From contig JAKQOH010000039.1 in assembly GCA_029565415.1 (NCBI GenBank), forward strand, positions 1 through 12,273: a stretch of DNA of 12,273 nucleotides, given 5' to 3'. This DNA comes from Candidatus Rifleibacteriota bacterium (lineage in GTDB: Bacteria; Riflebacteria; Ozemobacteria; Ozemobacterales; Ozemobacteraceae). Below are positions 1 to 8,800 of the stretch, piece after piece (the first letter of the stretch is position 1; each line of letters begins with the position of its first letter). The translations under genes were made by a program, and so were the position numbers. A model generated the notes under the pieces. That model did no database searches. It saw only the letters and a program-made list of their open reading frames with translations, and was not told where the DNA came from.

Positions 1-1009
1 GCGTGTAGTTGAGCGCATCCCCGGCCGCGCCGCCGACGAATTTCACGATCGCGGGTGCCGCCGCCATCGAGAAGCCGCCGAGGCCGCACGTCTCGGTGAT
101 CGCGCTGTCGCCGATGTCGGGGTTGCAGTCGGCTTCCGAGAAGCCCGGGAACAGCAGGCCCTTGACCTGCTGGGCGGGGCCGGTGAACCACCGGTCTTTC
201 AGGCCGGCGACCCGGATGCCGAAATCGGTGCCGTTGCGGCACATGACGGTCAGGATCGTCGAACCCTCGATCCATTCCGCCGACTGGAGGATCGCTTTCG
301 CGGCCGGCATGCTCAGGTTCAGGAAAAAGTGGTCGTTGCCGTTGATGAACTCGAGCACGCGCTTTTTGTCCGCCGCCGGCGCCTTCGAATCGAGCAGGGC
401 GGGGGCCAGCTCGCGGAACAGCAGCGAGGTGCCCGCGCGGTTGCGGTTGTGGACCTCGTCACCCATCTGGAGCGCCTGGGCGATCAGGGTCTTGAGATTG
501 ATCTCGCCCTTGATCTCCAGCGTCTCGCGAAGCACCGGGCCGAGCACGTCGCGCATCCAGTTCAGCCGCGTGATGACCTCTTCCGAATACGCCCCGAACC
601 GCAGCACTTTCCCGAGCCCCTCGTTGAGGGTGCAGTAGGCGCGGTTCCCGTGGGTCTTGTTCTCGACGATCCAGACCGGCATGCTTGCCGTCGCGACGCC
701 CGCCATCGGGCCGACCCCGTTGTGCTCGTGCCAGGGGGCAAACTCGATTTCGCTGCTTGCCGCGACCTTCTCGGCCTCGGCGGCGTTCTTCGCAAATCCC
801 TCGTAGATCAGCGCGCCCATCACGGCACCGCGCATCGGGCCGGACATGCGGGCCCAGGTGATCGGGGGGCCGGCATGCAGGATCAGGTTCTTCTTCATGC
901 CGGGAACGATATCTTTTGCTATACCGATGCCCTTGATGACCGGAACGGCGCTCTGAATGCGGGAAACGGCTTCCTTGTTTGCGGCCTGCACATCGATTTT
1001 GACAGCCAT
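1..1009 (-). CDS. ylbE: YlbE/AllG-family protein (DUF1116), oxamate carbamoyltransferase component; 3' end beyond window
   Basis: The first 336 residues are visible with no stop, so the gene runs past base 1; the E. coli family member is a little over 400 residues. The family is recognised from LHAGPPITWARMSGPMRGA (residues 44-62), VGPMAGVATASMP (99-111), ENKTHGNRAYCTLNEGLGKV (116-135), WMRDVLGPVL (151-160), QMGDEVHNRN (181-190) and NPDIGDSAITET (296-307), all typical of YlbE/YahG proteins. There is no signal peptide or membrane segment, so a cytoplasmic enzyme is expected. In E. coli this protein acts with FdrA and YlbF in oxamate carbamoyl transfer late in allantoin breakdown. That role is family knowledge here; activity cannot be read from the sequence. 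The ATG has a GAGGAGA ribosome site just upstream and begins 16 bases after the FdrA C-terminal gene, so the three genes look like one operon. A ylbF and a carbamate kinase gene would be expected beyond base 1. Confidence 0.9.
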   Translation of the reverse strand, partial: MAVKIDVQAANKEAVSRIQSAVPVIKGIGIAKDIVPGMKKNLILHAGPPITWARMSGPMRGAVMGALIYEGFAKNAAEAEKVAASSEIEFAPWHEHNGVGPMAGVATASMPVWIVENKTHGNRAYCTLNEGLGKVLRFGAYSEEVITRLNWMRDVLGPVLRETLEIKGEINLKTLIAQALQMGDEVHNRNRAGTSLLFRELAPALLDSKAPAADKKRVLEFINGNDHFFLNLSMPAAKAILQSAEWIEGSTILTVMCRNGTDFGIRVAGLKDRWFTGPAQQVKGLLFPGFSEADCNPDIGDSAITETCGLGGFSMAAAPAIVKFVGGAAGDALNYT

Positions 1010-1025
1010 CGTTCTTCTCCTCGCC

Positions 1026-1232
1026 TCAGGATTTCGCCGGGCTCTGGCACGCGGCCTGCCACAGCTTGATGCGGTCGAGCAGCTCGATCACCCGTTTGTT
1101 CCCGCCGGCCGGCGGACGCCACTCGACATGCGCGACCGGCACGTTCTGGCGCTTCAGATCGTCGGCGAAGCTGGGGATGCCGACGTTGAACACCTTGACT
1201 TCCTCGCGGAACAGCGTTTTCAGACTCGACAT
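1026..1232 (-). CDS. Detached C-terminal domain of FdrA as a separate 68-residue protein
   Basis: This small gene encodes 68 residues whose core, VKVFNVGIPSFADDL (13-27), followed by PVAHVEWRPPAGGNKRV (32-48), matches what I recall as the extreme C-terminus of single-chain E. coli FdrA (a VINIGLRSFA segment, then a Trp-Pro-x-AGGNKK segment). The preceding fdrA gene stops before this domain, so FdrA is split in two here. The ATG lies 5 bases after the fdrA stop, in another reading frame. AAGGAG inside the end of fdrA (1243-1248) sits 10 bases upstream, so translational coupling is likely. ylbE follows 16 bases later. The protein probably associates with FdrA to restore the full-length enzyme. 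A sequencing frameshift is the alternative, but a dedicated start and ribosome site make a true split more likely. It has no signal peptide or membrane segment. Confidence 0.82.
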   Translation of the reverse strand: MSSLKTLFREEVKVFNVGIPSFADDLKRQNVPVAHVEWRPPAGGNKRVIELLDRIKLWQAACQSPAKS

Positions 1233-1237
1233 TGTTC

Positions 1238-2770
1238 TCAGGCTCCTTTCCCGCTCAGCGCCTGCTTCACGAAGGTGACCAGGGCGACATTCGACGGAAA
1301 CACCAGCACGCCCGCCTCTTCCAGCGTGCGCTTCTGCTTCTGCATGTTCTGGGGATCGTCCGCGGTGCCGCAGATGCAGGCCGCGAAAACCGGCTTCCGG
1401 CCCGAGGCCTTGCGGGCCTTCTCGATCGCCGCGACCATCTCGCCGGCCATATCCATGTGCGAACCGTAGCCGAGAACGACATCGAACGCGACCAGGCCGA
1501 CATCGGGATCGGCGGTCTCGATGCCGATGCGCTCCTGGCGCAGCGTCGGATCGATCATCGGGTGCGCCCGGCCCCGGGTGAACTCGTCGTCCCCCAGGTC
1601 GACGATCGTGTGCTTCTCGCTCTTGTGCACGCTCGCGAGGGCCTTGCAGCCCTTGACGGGCGTGTTCGAATACAGCTCGCCCAGCACGGGCTGGAGCAGC
1701 CGCTGGGCTTCGTCGCACAGCGTGCCGCCGCTGTAAAGCCCCCGCAGATACCGGCCGGGCAGGGCGAGACCCTTCGCCTTCGCTGCCGCCTCGGCTTCGG
1801 CCATCGGTGGCTGCACCGGCTTTCCGCCCGACAGCTCGCAGGCTTTCTGAGCCGCTTCCTGCAGGTTGTGTGCCGGGGTGAAGCCCTCCTTCCGGATCGC
1901 CTCGGGATCGGCGCCGATGAAATACACCACGATCGGCTTGCGGATCTTCTTCAGCTCGGCGTACAGCGGCGCAAGAACCGCTGCGGCCGGGGGCTTCGAG
2001 ATCAGCACGATCACCTTCGTCGCCGGGTCCTCCCCGAGGGCATGCGCCGCCATCAGCGTCATCTTCCCGCCGATCTTTTCGGACAGGTCGCGGCCGCCGA
2101 CGCCGATCGCCTGGGTGATTCCATATCCCATGGTATGAATCAGGCTGGTGACTTCCTGAAGGCCGGTGCCGGAGGCGGCCACGAGGCCGATGTCGCCCTT
2201 CCGCACGGCGTTCGAGAAGGCCAGGGGCACGCCGTTGATCAGGGCCGTGCCGCAGTCGGGGCCCATGACGAGCAGGTCCTTTTCGACGCCGAGGGTCTTG
2301 AGCTTCAGCTCCTCCTCGACCGTCACATTGTCGGAAAACAGCATCACATGCCGTCCGGCGCGCAGCGCGATCTCGGCCTCGCGGGCCGCCCAGGCGCCGG
2401 GGACCGAGATCACCACGACGTTGGCATCCGGAAGCTGCTTCGCGGCGGCTTCCTGGGTCGGGGGAACGAACGCGGCGCCTGTGCCGGCAGCCTTCTTCCG
2501 GCTGGTCAGCAGCTTTTCGGCGGCGGCGAGGGCGGCATCTGCCGCGGCATCGCTGCCGGCCTGGACGCACATCATCAGGTCGGCCGGCGTGATTCCGGCG
2601 AAGGCATCGGAATACAGGCCCAGCCGCTTGAGGCTGTCGATGTTGAAATCGGTGCCCATCCCGACCACGGCATTCTCGACGCCCTGCAGCTTCTTCACCT
2701 CGTTGGTGATCTGCATGAGCGTGACCGAGTCGAAATAGGTTTCCTTCCGGATCACGTGACGAATCGTCAT
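1238..2770 (-). CDS. fdrA: FdrA (AllF), acyl-CoA-synthetase-like subunit of oxamate carbamoyltransferase; lacks C-terminal domain
   Basis: The 510-residue protein is related to the alpha subunit of succinyl-CoA synthetase. Visible family motifs are DNVTVEEELKLK (147-158), MGPDCGTALI (169-178), a nucleotide/CoA-type loop GLVAASGTGLQE (195-206), GVGGRDLS (223-230), LYSGGTLCDEA (345-355), DLGDDEFTRGRAHPMIDPTL (391-410) and a GYGSHMDMA segment (434-442). E. coli FdrA is about 555 residues; the missing tail is encoded by the next gene. In E. coli FdrA works with YlbE and YlbF in oxamate carbamoyl transfer, giving oxamate and carbamoyl phosphate or the reverse; this function is inferred by homology. 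It is probably cytoplasmic. The ATG at 2770 has AAGGAG six bases upstream. A promoter-like pair (2821-2850) lies between it and the cyclase gene, so it may start its own transcript. Residues 74-112, rich in Ala and Lys, look like a linker. Confidence 0.92.
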   Translation of the reverse strand: MTIRHVIRKETYFDSVTLMQITNEVKKLQGVENAVVGMGTDFNIDSLKRLGLYSDAFAGITPADLMMCVQAGSDAAADAALAAAEKLLTSRKKAAGTGAAFVPPTQEAAAKQLPDANVVVISVPGAWAAREAEIALRAGRHVMLFSDNVTVEEELKLKTLGVEKDLLVMGPDCGTALINGVPLAFSNAVRKGDIGLVAASGTGLQEVTSLIHTMGYGITQAIGVGGRDLSEKIGGKMTLMAAHALGEDPATKVIVLISKPPAAAVLAPLYAELKKIRKPIVVYFIGADPEAIRKEGFTPAHNLQEAAQKACELSGGKPVQPPMAEAEAAAKAKGLALPGRYLRGLYSGGTLCDEAQRLLQPVLGELYSNTPVKGCKALASVHKSEKHTIVDLGDDEFTRGRAHPMIDPTLRQERIGIETADPDVGLVAFDVVLGYGSHMDMAGEMVAAIEKARKASGRKPVFAACICGTADDPQNMQKQKRTLEEAGVLVFPSNVALVTFVKQALSGKGA

Positions 2771-2820
2771 TCCATGCTCCTTGAACGTATCATCTCTCGC
2801 CGGGAACCCCGGACGCCGGC

Positions 2821-2850
2821 ATCATACCCCTTTCCCCCCATCGTTGTCAC
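2821..2850 (-). promoter_or_regulatory. Candidate sigma70-type promoter for the fdrA operon
   Basis: On the minus strand, GTGACA (2850-2845) is followed after 18 bases by TATGAT (2826-2821); each hexamer matches 5 of 6 consensus positions. Transcription would begin near 2814, about 44 bases before the fdrA ATG. The leader would start with a small hairpin, CCGGG/CCCGG with a 3-base loop (2800-2812). The -35 element is close to the cyclase stop at 2855. The spacer contains a G-rich run. No run of T follows the hairpin, so I do not call it a terminator. The call rests on pattern only. Confidence 0.42.
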
Positions 2851-2854
2851 GTCT

Positions 2855-5800
2855 TCAGGCAAGTCGGAAGACGGGGATCCGGCGCGCCTTTCCCTTCACG
2901 AGGATCTCGCCGACGGGCGTGACCGAGCCTGCCTCAATCCTGCCCGGGGTCGTCGGAGCGATGGCCGTTGCCGTCGTCGTGTCAAGGACGATGCCGCCGC
3001 CCCCTTTGAGAGCGAGCTCACAAAGGCGGGCGGCGGAGTTGACTGTGTCGCCGATCACCGTGTATTCCAGCCGCACTTCCGGCGTGCCCATGATGCCGGC
3101 CAGAACGGGACCAGATACGATGCCGATTCCGAGAGGAAGAGCGAGGCCGCCCTCGAGGCGGGCCGCAGCCTCGGACATGTTCCGGGCTGCCGCTGCCGCC
3201 GCGCGTGACGCGCGCTCGAGGTCTCCGTAGCGTTCTGCATCGAACACGGCCAGGATCTTTTCCCCGATAAATTTGTCGATCTCCCCGCCCTGGCTTCGGA
3301 TCATGCCGGAAAGCACCGTGAGATGACGGTTCAGCAGGGCGACCAGGCTTTCGGGGGTCCGCTCGTGAAGAAGGCTGCCGAACCCCGCCGGTGCGGCGAA
3401 CAGGACGGCTGCCTGACGCGATTCTCCGGCCCGGGCGGCGCGGCTCCTCGCCTCATCCGTCGCGGCTGACCGAACCGCATCCGATACGAACATCCGCAGG
3501 CGTCGCCCCTCCTCCACGCCCTGGGCCATCGCGTTGAATGCCTGGGCGAGCAGGCCGAACTCATCGCGCCGATTCGTCGGGAGTCGTGTCTCGAAACGCT
3601 CCCGCATGATCTCGCCCGCGGCCCGGTCGAGGGCCCGGACGGGCTCGAGAAACCGGGCGGCCGTGCGAAATGCCGTGTAGATCGTCAGCAGGAGAAGAAG
3701 GACAAGAGCCGCCCGCCTTCCGTCGGCTTCGCGTTTCAATCGTTCAAGATATATTCCATACGGAAGACGACCGCGCAGGATGAATTCCCGCTGCCTCTCT
3801 CCCGGCACGGCCACGAGAAGCGTTGCCGACGATGCGGAGCCGACGACGGTGTGAACGGGAATCCGCGCCGTCCCTGCCAGCATGTCGGTTTCGATGGAAA
3901 CCGGATCGGCGAGGAAGGTGCGCGCCTCGGCGGTGAAGCGCTCCCCCGTCCGGGCCTGTTTCATCGTGACGGTCGTGAACGGCATCGCGATCCGAAGATC
4001 GTTCCCGGTCATCGAGGGGACGGAACGGCCGGTACCGGCATGTTCCTCCCACCGGTTCCGAAGCTGCTGCAACAACAGAGCCTTGTCGGTGAGATGGAGT
4101 TGGAGCGCGAGAAGAGGAGCGCCTCTGCCGTCCGGGGCGTAAATACGGAACGTCTCGTGGGAGTTCAGCCCCCAGACGAGCAGCTGGTGCGCGATCGGAG
4201 CCGCCATCAGGGTGGCGAACTCCCGCGGCGGAAGCAGGGATAAGAGCAGATATTTGATTTCCTCTCCCTTCAGGTCGTCGAGCAGGTGGTCCTTGCCGCC
4301 GCCGGGTCTGGCTTCTGTCAAAAACGCCGGGGAGATCCTCCGCATGACCTGGTTGTAGACGCATTCGAACAGTTCCCGCAGGTGCGCGTTGGCCTGGTCG
4401 GCAGCCGTGATCGCGATGATGCCCGATATCCCGCCCGGGCCGATCGCGTGCATGTTGCCCGGCGTCAGGCAGGAGGCCCAGGACCGGCGGTACACCTCCT
4501 CCATCAGATTCGCGACCTCGGCCTGTTTCCGCGACGGATCCGGAATGCGTGCAATCTGCTCGATCCGGCGGGAAAGATCCGGCCGCGTCGCGAGGTGACG
4601 CAGAGTGTTCATATTGTGACTGATATACCAGGACATCCCTTCGTCGAAGCAGCTCAGCTCGGCATGGATCCGGTCCGACGTTTCGTCGAGAAGCCGGGCC
4701 TGTCGCTCGAGCAGGCGTCGCTCCCCGGCGAGCCAGCCGATGACGAGGGAGGGGGCCAGGGCGAGGACGAACGCGGCCGCAAGGCGCGGAATCAGCCCAG
4801 AGGGCAGGAGCCTCGCGAACCAGGACGGCGTTTCACTGAATGCCAGAAGGATCGATCCGATGATGAGGAGGCCGGTCAGGAGGGTGAGGAGAAGATCCAG
4901 CATTCCCATCCATGCGGGAGGCTGGGGAAGGGGCCGGATGGCCGTCAGCCCGGGATGGTGTTCCAGTGTCGCGGAACGGCGGATGAAGCGGTCGGATTCG
5001 CTGCCCGGGAACGTTGCAAGCAGATCTTCGGAGACGAGCCGCGTGCCCCTTGCCGCGAGGTTCGCTCTCAGGGCGCGAAAGCCGGAAGCCGCATTCACGG
5101 ACCGGGCCGGAAGAAACAGGAGAACACCGCCCCGAAGCCCGGTCCACCAGCGTGCCGCATGGGAAGAGGGAAGGGGGCCGGCTTCGGTCATCCTGCGGTG
5201 TTCATCCCACCAGCCGTCACGGGGGAGGGGATACCACAGCAGAAATCCGGTCTGGCTGGCAAGATTGCATTGGGTCAGATTGGCGTAGGCGTCGAACACC
5301 TTGGCACCGGCCTCGGCGGCAGGCAGCCCCAGGAACTCCGATGTGCGCCGGGTCTGACGGGAAGCGGCAGACGGAGCGGAACTTCCTTCCGTCAGGATCA
5401 TCTTCAGAGACGATAGGAGAGCGACCGTATCCCGGGGGTGCGTGGCGAAAGGCTCGCCGACAGCCTCGACGAGACGGGTGCTGGCGGCGGTGATCGCCGC
5501 GGGGCCGGCGTCCGCGCCGGGAATGTGACGGAACACGCACCAGGCGAGCCCGGGATACGGATGACGCAGCCGGCGCAGGCGGGCCATGACGCCCGCGAAC
5601 GACGTTCGGTCAGGGCGCGGTCCGGTGATCGTGCGGGTGAGATGGTGCGAGATCTGAAGAACGGGTTCGTTCGTGGACGAGAGGAGCCGGAGGTCGTGGC
5701 GGAGGGCCGTGGATTCGCGTGCGAGAGCCCGTTCCCGCCAGGCCGTCGTGAGCATGCCGATGGCCGAATAGACCAGCCCTGCGGCGAGAAGGCAGAGGAA

Positions 5801-8800
5801 GGCCAGTTGCTTTCCGGACCATGCCCCGGATTCCGCGTGCTTGTCGGAGGGGACTTCTCCGAACGAGGCGGGGGGGGGCGGGGCGTCTGCCGAAGACAGC
5901 CCGACAGGTGAGGCGGGTGATTGGAACGCGATGTCATCGGCAAGCGCCTCGAAGGCACCGGGATGTCCCGGAACCGGCAGAAAGGCCTCCGGAGTTCCCG
6001 AAGCGGAAACCACGGCGTCGTCACAGATGATCAGGGTGGCGCGGCCCGCCTTGGAAGCCGCTTCGAGCTCGCCTGCCTGTTTGATCACCTCGCCCACCAC
6101 CGAGTAGTCCTGGCGCACCTGCTCGGTTCCGATCACCCCGCAGACGGCCTCCCCTGCAGCCACCCCGACGCCGATGCCGTAAGTGAAGCGGCCGGCTGCC
6201 GCCCGATCCGCCTGGAGGGCTCCGTGGGCCGACATCATCCGGCGGGCGGCGAGGAGTGCCCGGCGGGCGGCCGGTTCGGAACCGTCCGATTCGTAGAAGA
6301 CAGCCTGAATAGCATCTCCTATAAAACGATCGATGATGCCGCCCTCGGCTTTGATCGCGGGCGTCATGGCGCGGAAATGCCGGTTGAGCGCTTCGAACAC
6401 CGTTTCCGGGGGGTGGGATTCCGAGAGGGTGGTGAAACTCCGGATATCGGAAACGAGGGCGACCAGCGCTCGCTTTCGCGGAGCGTGTCCCGCGGGATCG
6501 CCGGAGACGGCTTCGAGCACCTGTGGGGCGACGAACAGGCTCATGGCCCGCCGCTCCCGGAGCCAGTCGGTCATCGCGTCGAGGGTGCCGGCCGTCCGGC
6601 CGAGCTCGTCCTCGCGGTTCATACCGAGGTTCCGATCGAGTTGCCCCGCGGCGACATCCCGCAGTGCCGTCACCATCCGCATGAGCGGGGTCGTCAGCCA
6701 GGCCGCCAGGGCACCGCCTGCGAGGAAGAGGAGCAGCAGGTTGCCGGCCACGCCGGCAACGACACGGCGTGTTTCGGCGGCGAGCTGCCGGGCAAGCGGC
6801 GCGAGCGGACGTGCGGCGGTCAGATGAAACCCGGGGAGAACGCCGCTGGGGCGGGAAACGATGCGGGCGCCCCCCGACGACCGGGTGGTTTCGCCGCGAC
6901 CGTGCAGCGGGCCGGCCGAGCGGGCTACCGAGAGGTCTCCGTCGGGGGTGCGGCGCGTCACTTCCAGGTCGGCCTGGTGACGGGCCGCAATACCGGTGAT
7001 GCGCGGGCGGATGTGCCTGATATAGGCCTCACTTTGTTCCCAGAAGACGACGGCCACGAACCAGGTTTCCCCTGCCCGTTCCAGGAACTGGTGAAACTTC
7101 AGGAGCCGCTGATTCCCGGCCATCGTCTCGCCCAACTGGCGGTTGCGCTGGGTCATCTCGTCCTTGCTTGCCGTCACGAGGTTTTCGAGCAGGGCCCCCG
7201 ATGACCTGGGCTTGTCCACCCTGAAGCGTGCGTCGAGGCCCGGGGAGAGTTGCCGGAGCAGGCTTTGTGCCGGAGGCCGGAGAAAGTTCACAAGGGAGGT
7301 GCCGAGTTCAGGGGAGATCCTTGCGTCGTGGCGGCTCATCTCGAGGCCGCCGTGGCCGAACAGGGTGAGACTGCGGAGCGGCAGGCCGCTTTCCGAGAGC
7401 CGATTCCAGAGACCGCCGAACACCGTGGTCGCAGACCGGCCGGCGCACTGGGAATCGGCAAGCGCGGCGACGAGATCCGCCTTCCCGAGATGGCGCCGAC
7501 ACTCCCCGGTGAACCGCTGCGTCAGCGCCGCATTCTCGTTTTCCAGCTCCTGGAGCGCCTGAGAGAGTTCCTGGTCATACTGCCGCAGCAGGTTCTGGCG
7601 CAGATCTGTGAGCAGTTTGTCGGTTTCGCTCAGGGCGGTGACCAGGGGCAACGAGGCGAGACAGAGGAACCAGAACGCCAGTTGGGTGCGGATCCCGAAG
7701 GCGGGGAGACCGTGCGAGAGGCCGGCTCGGAGCAGAACGAGCCCCCAGGCCACCAGCCAGAGCAGGAAGGGCCCCGTTCCGGCGAGAACCGGACCAGGAC
7801 CGGAAATGCGTGGTGTCCGGCCGATCAGCAGCCCCAGGCCGCCCGCCAGGGTGTCGAGGGTCACCCAGCAGGCGAGATGGCGCTGCCCGGCTTCGAGGAC
7901 AAGGCCAAGCTCGTGGTCGGGGAGACGTATCTCGCCGATCGAATTGTAGAGCTGTCGTTGCAGATACCAGGTGTCGATATCCCCGGCGGCAGGATCCCGG
8001 GGGCTGCCGGCAGGCCTGAAGCGAAGCTGTGAAGCCTTGCGCCGGAGGAAATTCCGCAAGCCGGGCTCTGTTGTGACGGATGTATGCGGTCTGACGAGAG
8101 GCCGGATGGGGGCGGAAGCTGCGAGAGGGAAGGGGAAAAAGACCGGTTCGATCTGCCGGCGGCCGGCTATGAGGTTCCAGTTGGCGAAACACAGCCGGCG
8201 GGCGACGATATGATCTTCCAGGTTTGATGGAATGATGGCGAGGAACATTGCAACCGGTTCCCCGTCGTGGCGTATCTGATCCCAGACGCAGAGAGCGGCC
8301 TGGCCCTGAAAGAGAACCGGAAACGCCGCTCCGCGGGTTGTGACGTCGAAGAGTTCGGGCGAGGCACCGAATCCGAACATCCGGTCGAGCGTCTGCTTCC
8401 ATGAAGCCGGTCGGGGGCGGCCGGGCTCGAACCGCTCCCGACGGTCGATTTCATGGAACAGGGAACCGATCAGCCGCCCGTACAGCGTCTCGAAGCCCGG
8501 CCCGGTGACGGGGCGGGGGGCTTCGTCGGGAGAGGCGGAAAGGGCGAACAGCCAGATCCGGGGGGGAGGAAATCCTTTGGGAAGAGCCTCGCGGCGCACG
8601 TCTCCTGCGTATCCGCCGAGGAGCGAGGGAGACGGCGGACCGTGAGGGACGGCGGCCCGTGTCAGCCGCCGTTCGAACCTGTGCCGGAACCGTGCTGCGA
8701 ATGTTTCGGCCCAGAAGCCGAGGGTCGAAGCCCGGTTCCAGCGGCGGGCGACGGTCTGGGCCTCCTGCTGCCAGGCCCTGGAGGCTGATTCCTGCCGGGC

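Noticed and set aside
329..1069. Plus-strand frame of 246 codons opposite ylbE
   Set aside because: Antisense shadow of a clear YlbE protein; no family resemblance or ribosome site.
1026..2570. 514-codon minus-strand frame continuous with the small FdrA C-terminal gene
   Set aside because: Only its last 68 codons look like protein; the upstream part is Arg/Gly-rich shadow of fdrA in a shifted frame. The ATG at 1232 has its own ribosome site.
2799..2820. GC-rich inverted repeat after the cyclase gene as a terminator
   Set aside because: The stem is short and no T run follows in the direction of transcription.
1232..3208. Long plus-strand open frame of 658 codons
   Set aside because: It lies antisense to fdrA and the end of the cyclase gene, has no recognisable domain, a Gly/Arg/His-rich composition and no ribosome site; it is open because GC-rich codons on the other strand avoid stops.
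4286..5416. Plus-strand frame of 376 codons opposite the second receptor half
   Set aside because: No recognisable domain; Gly/Arg/Gln-rich shadow of the minus-strand frame.
5921..7204. Plus-strand frame of 427 codons opposite the first cyclase domain
   Set aside because: Antisense to well-conserved cyclase and HAMP sequence; composition typical of a shadow.
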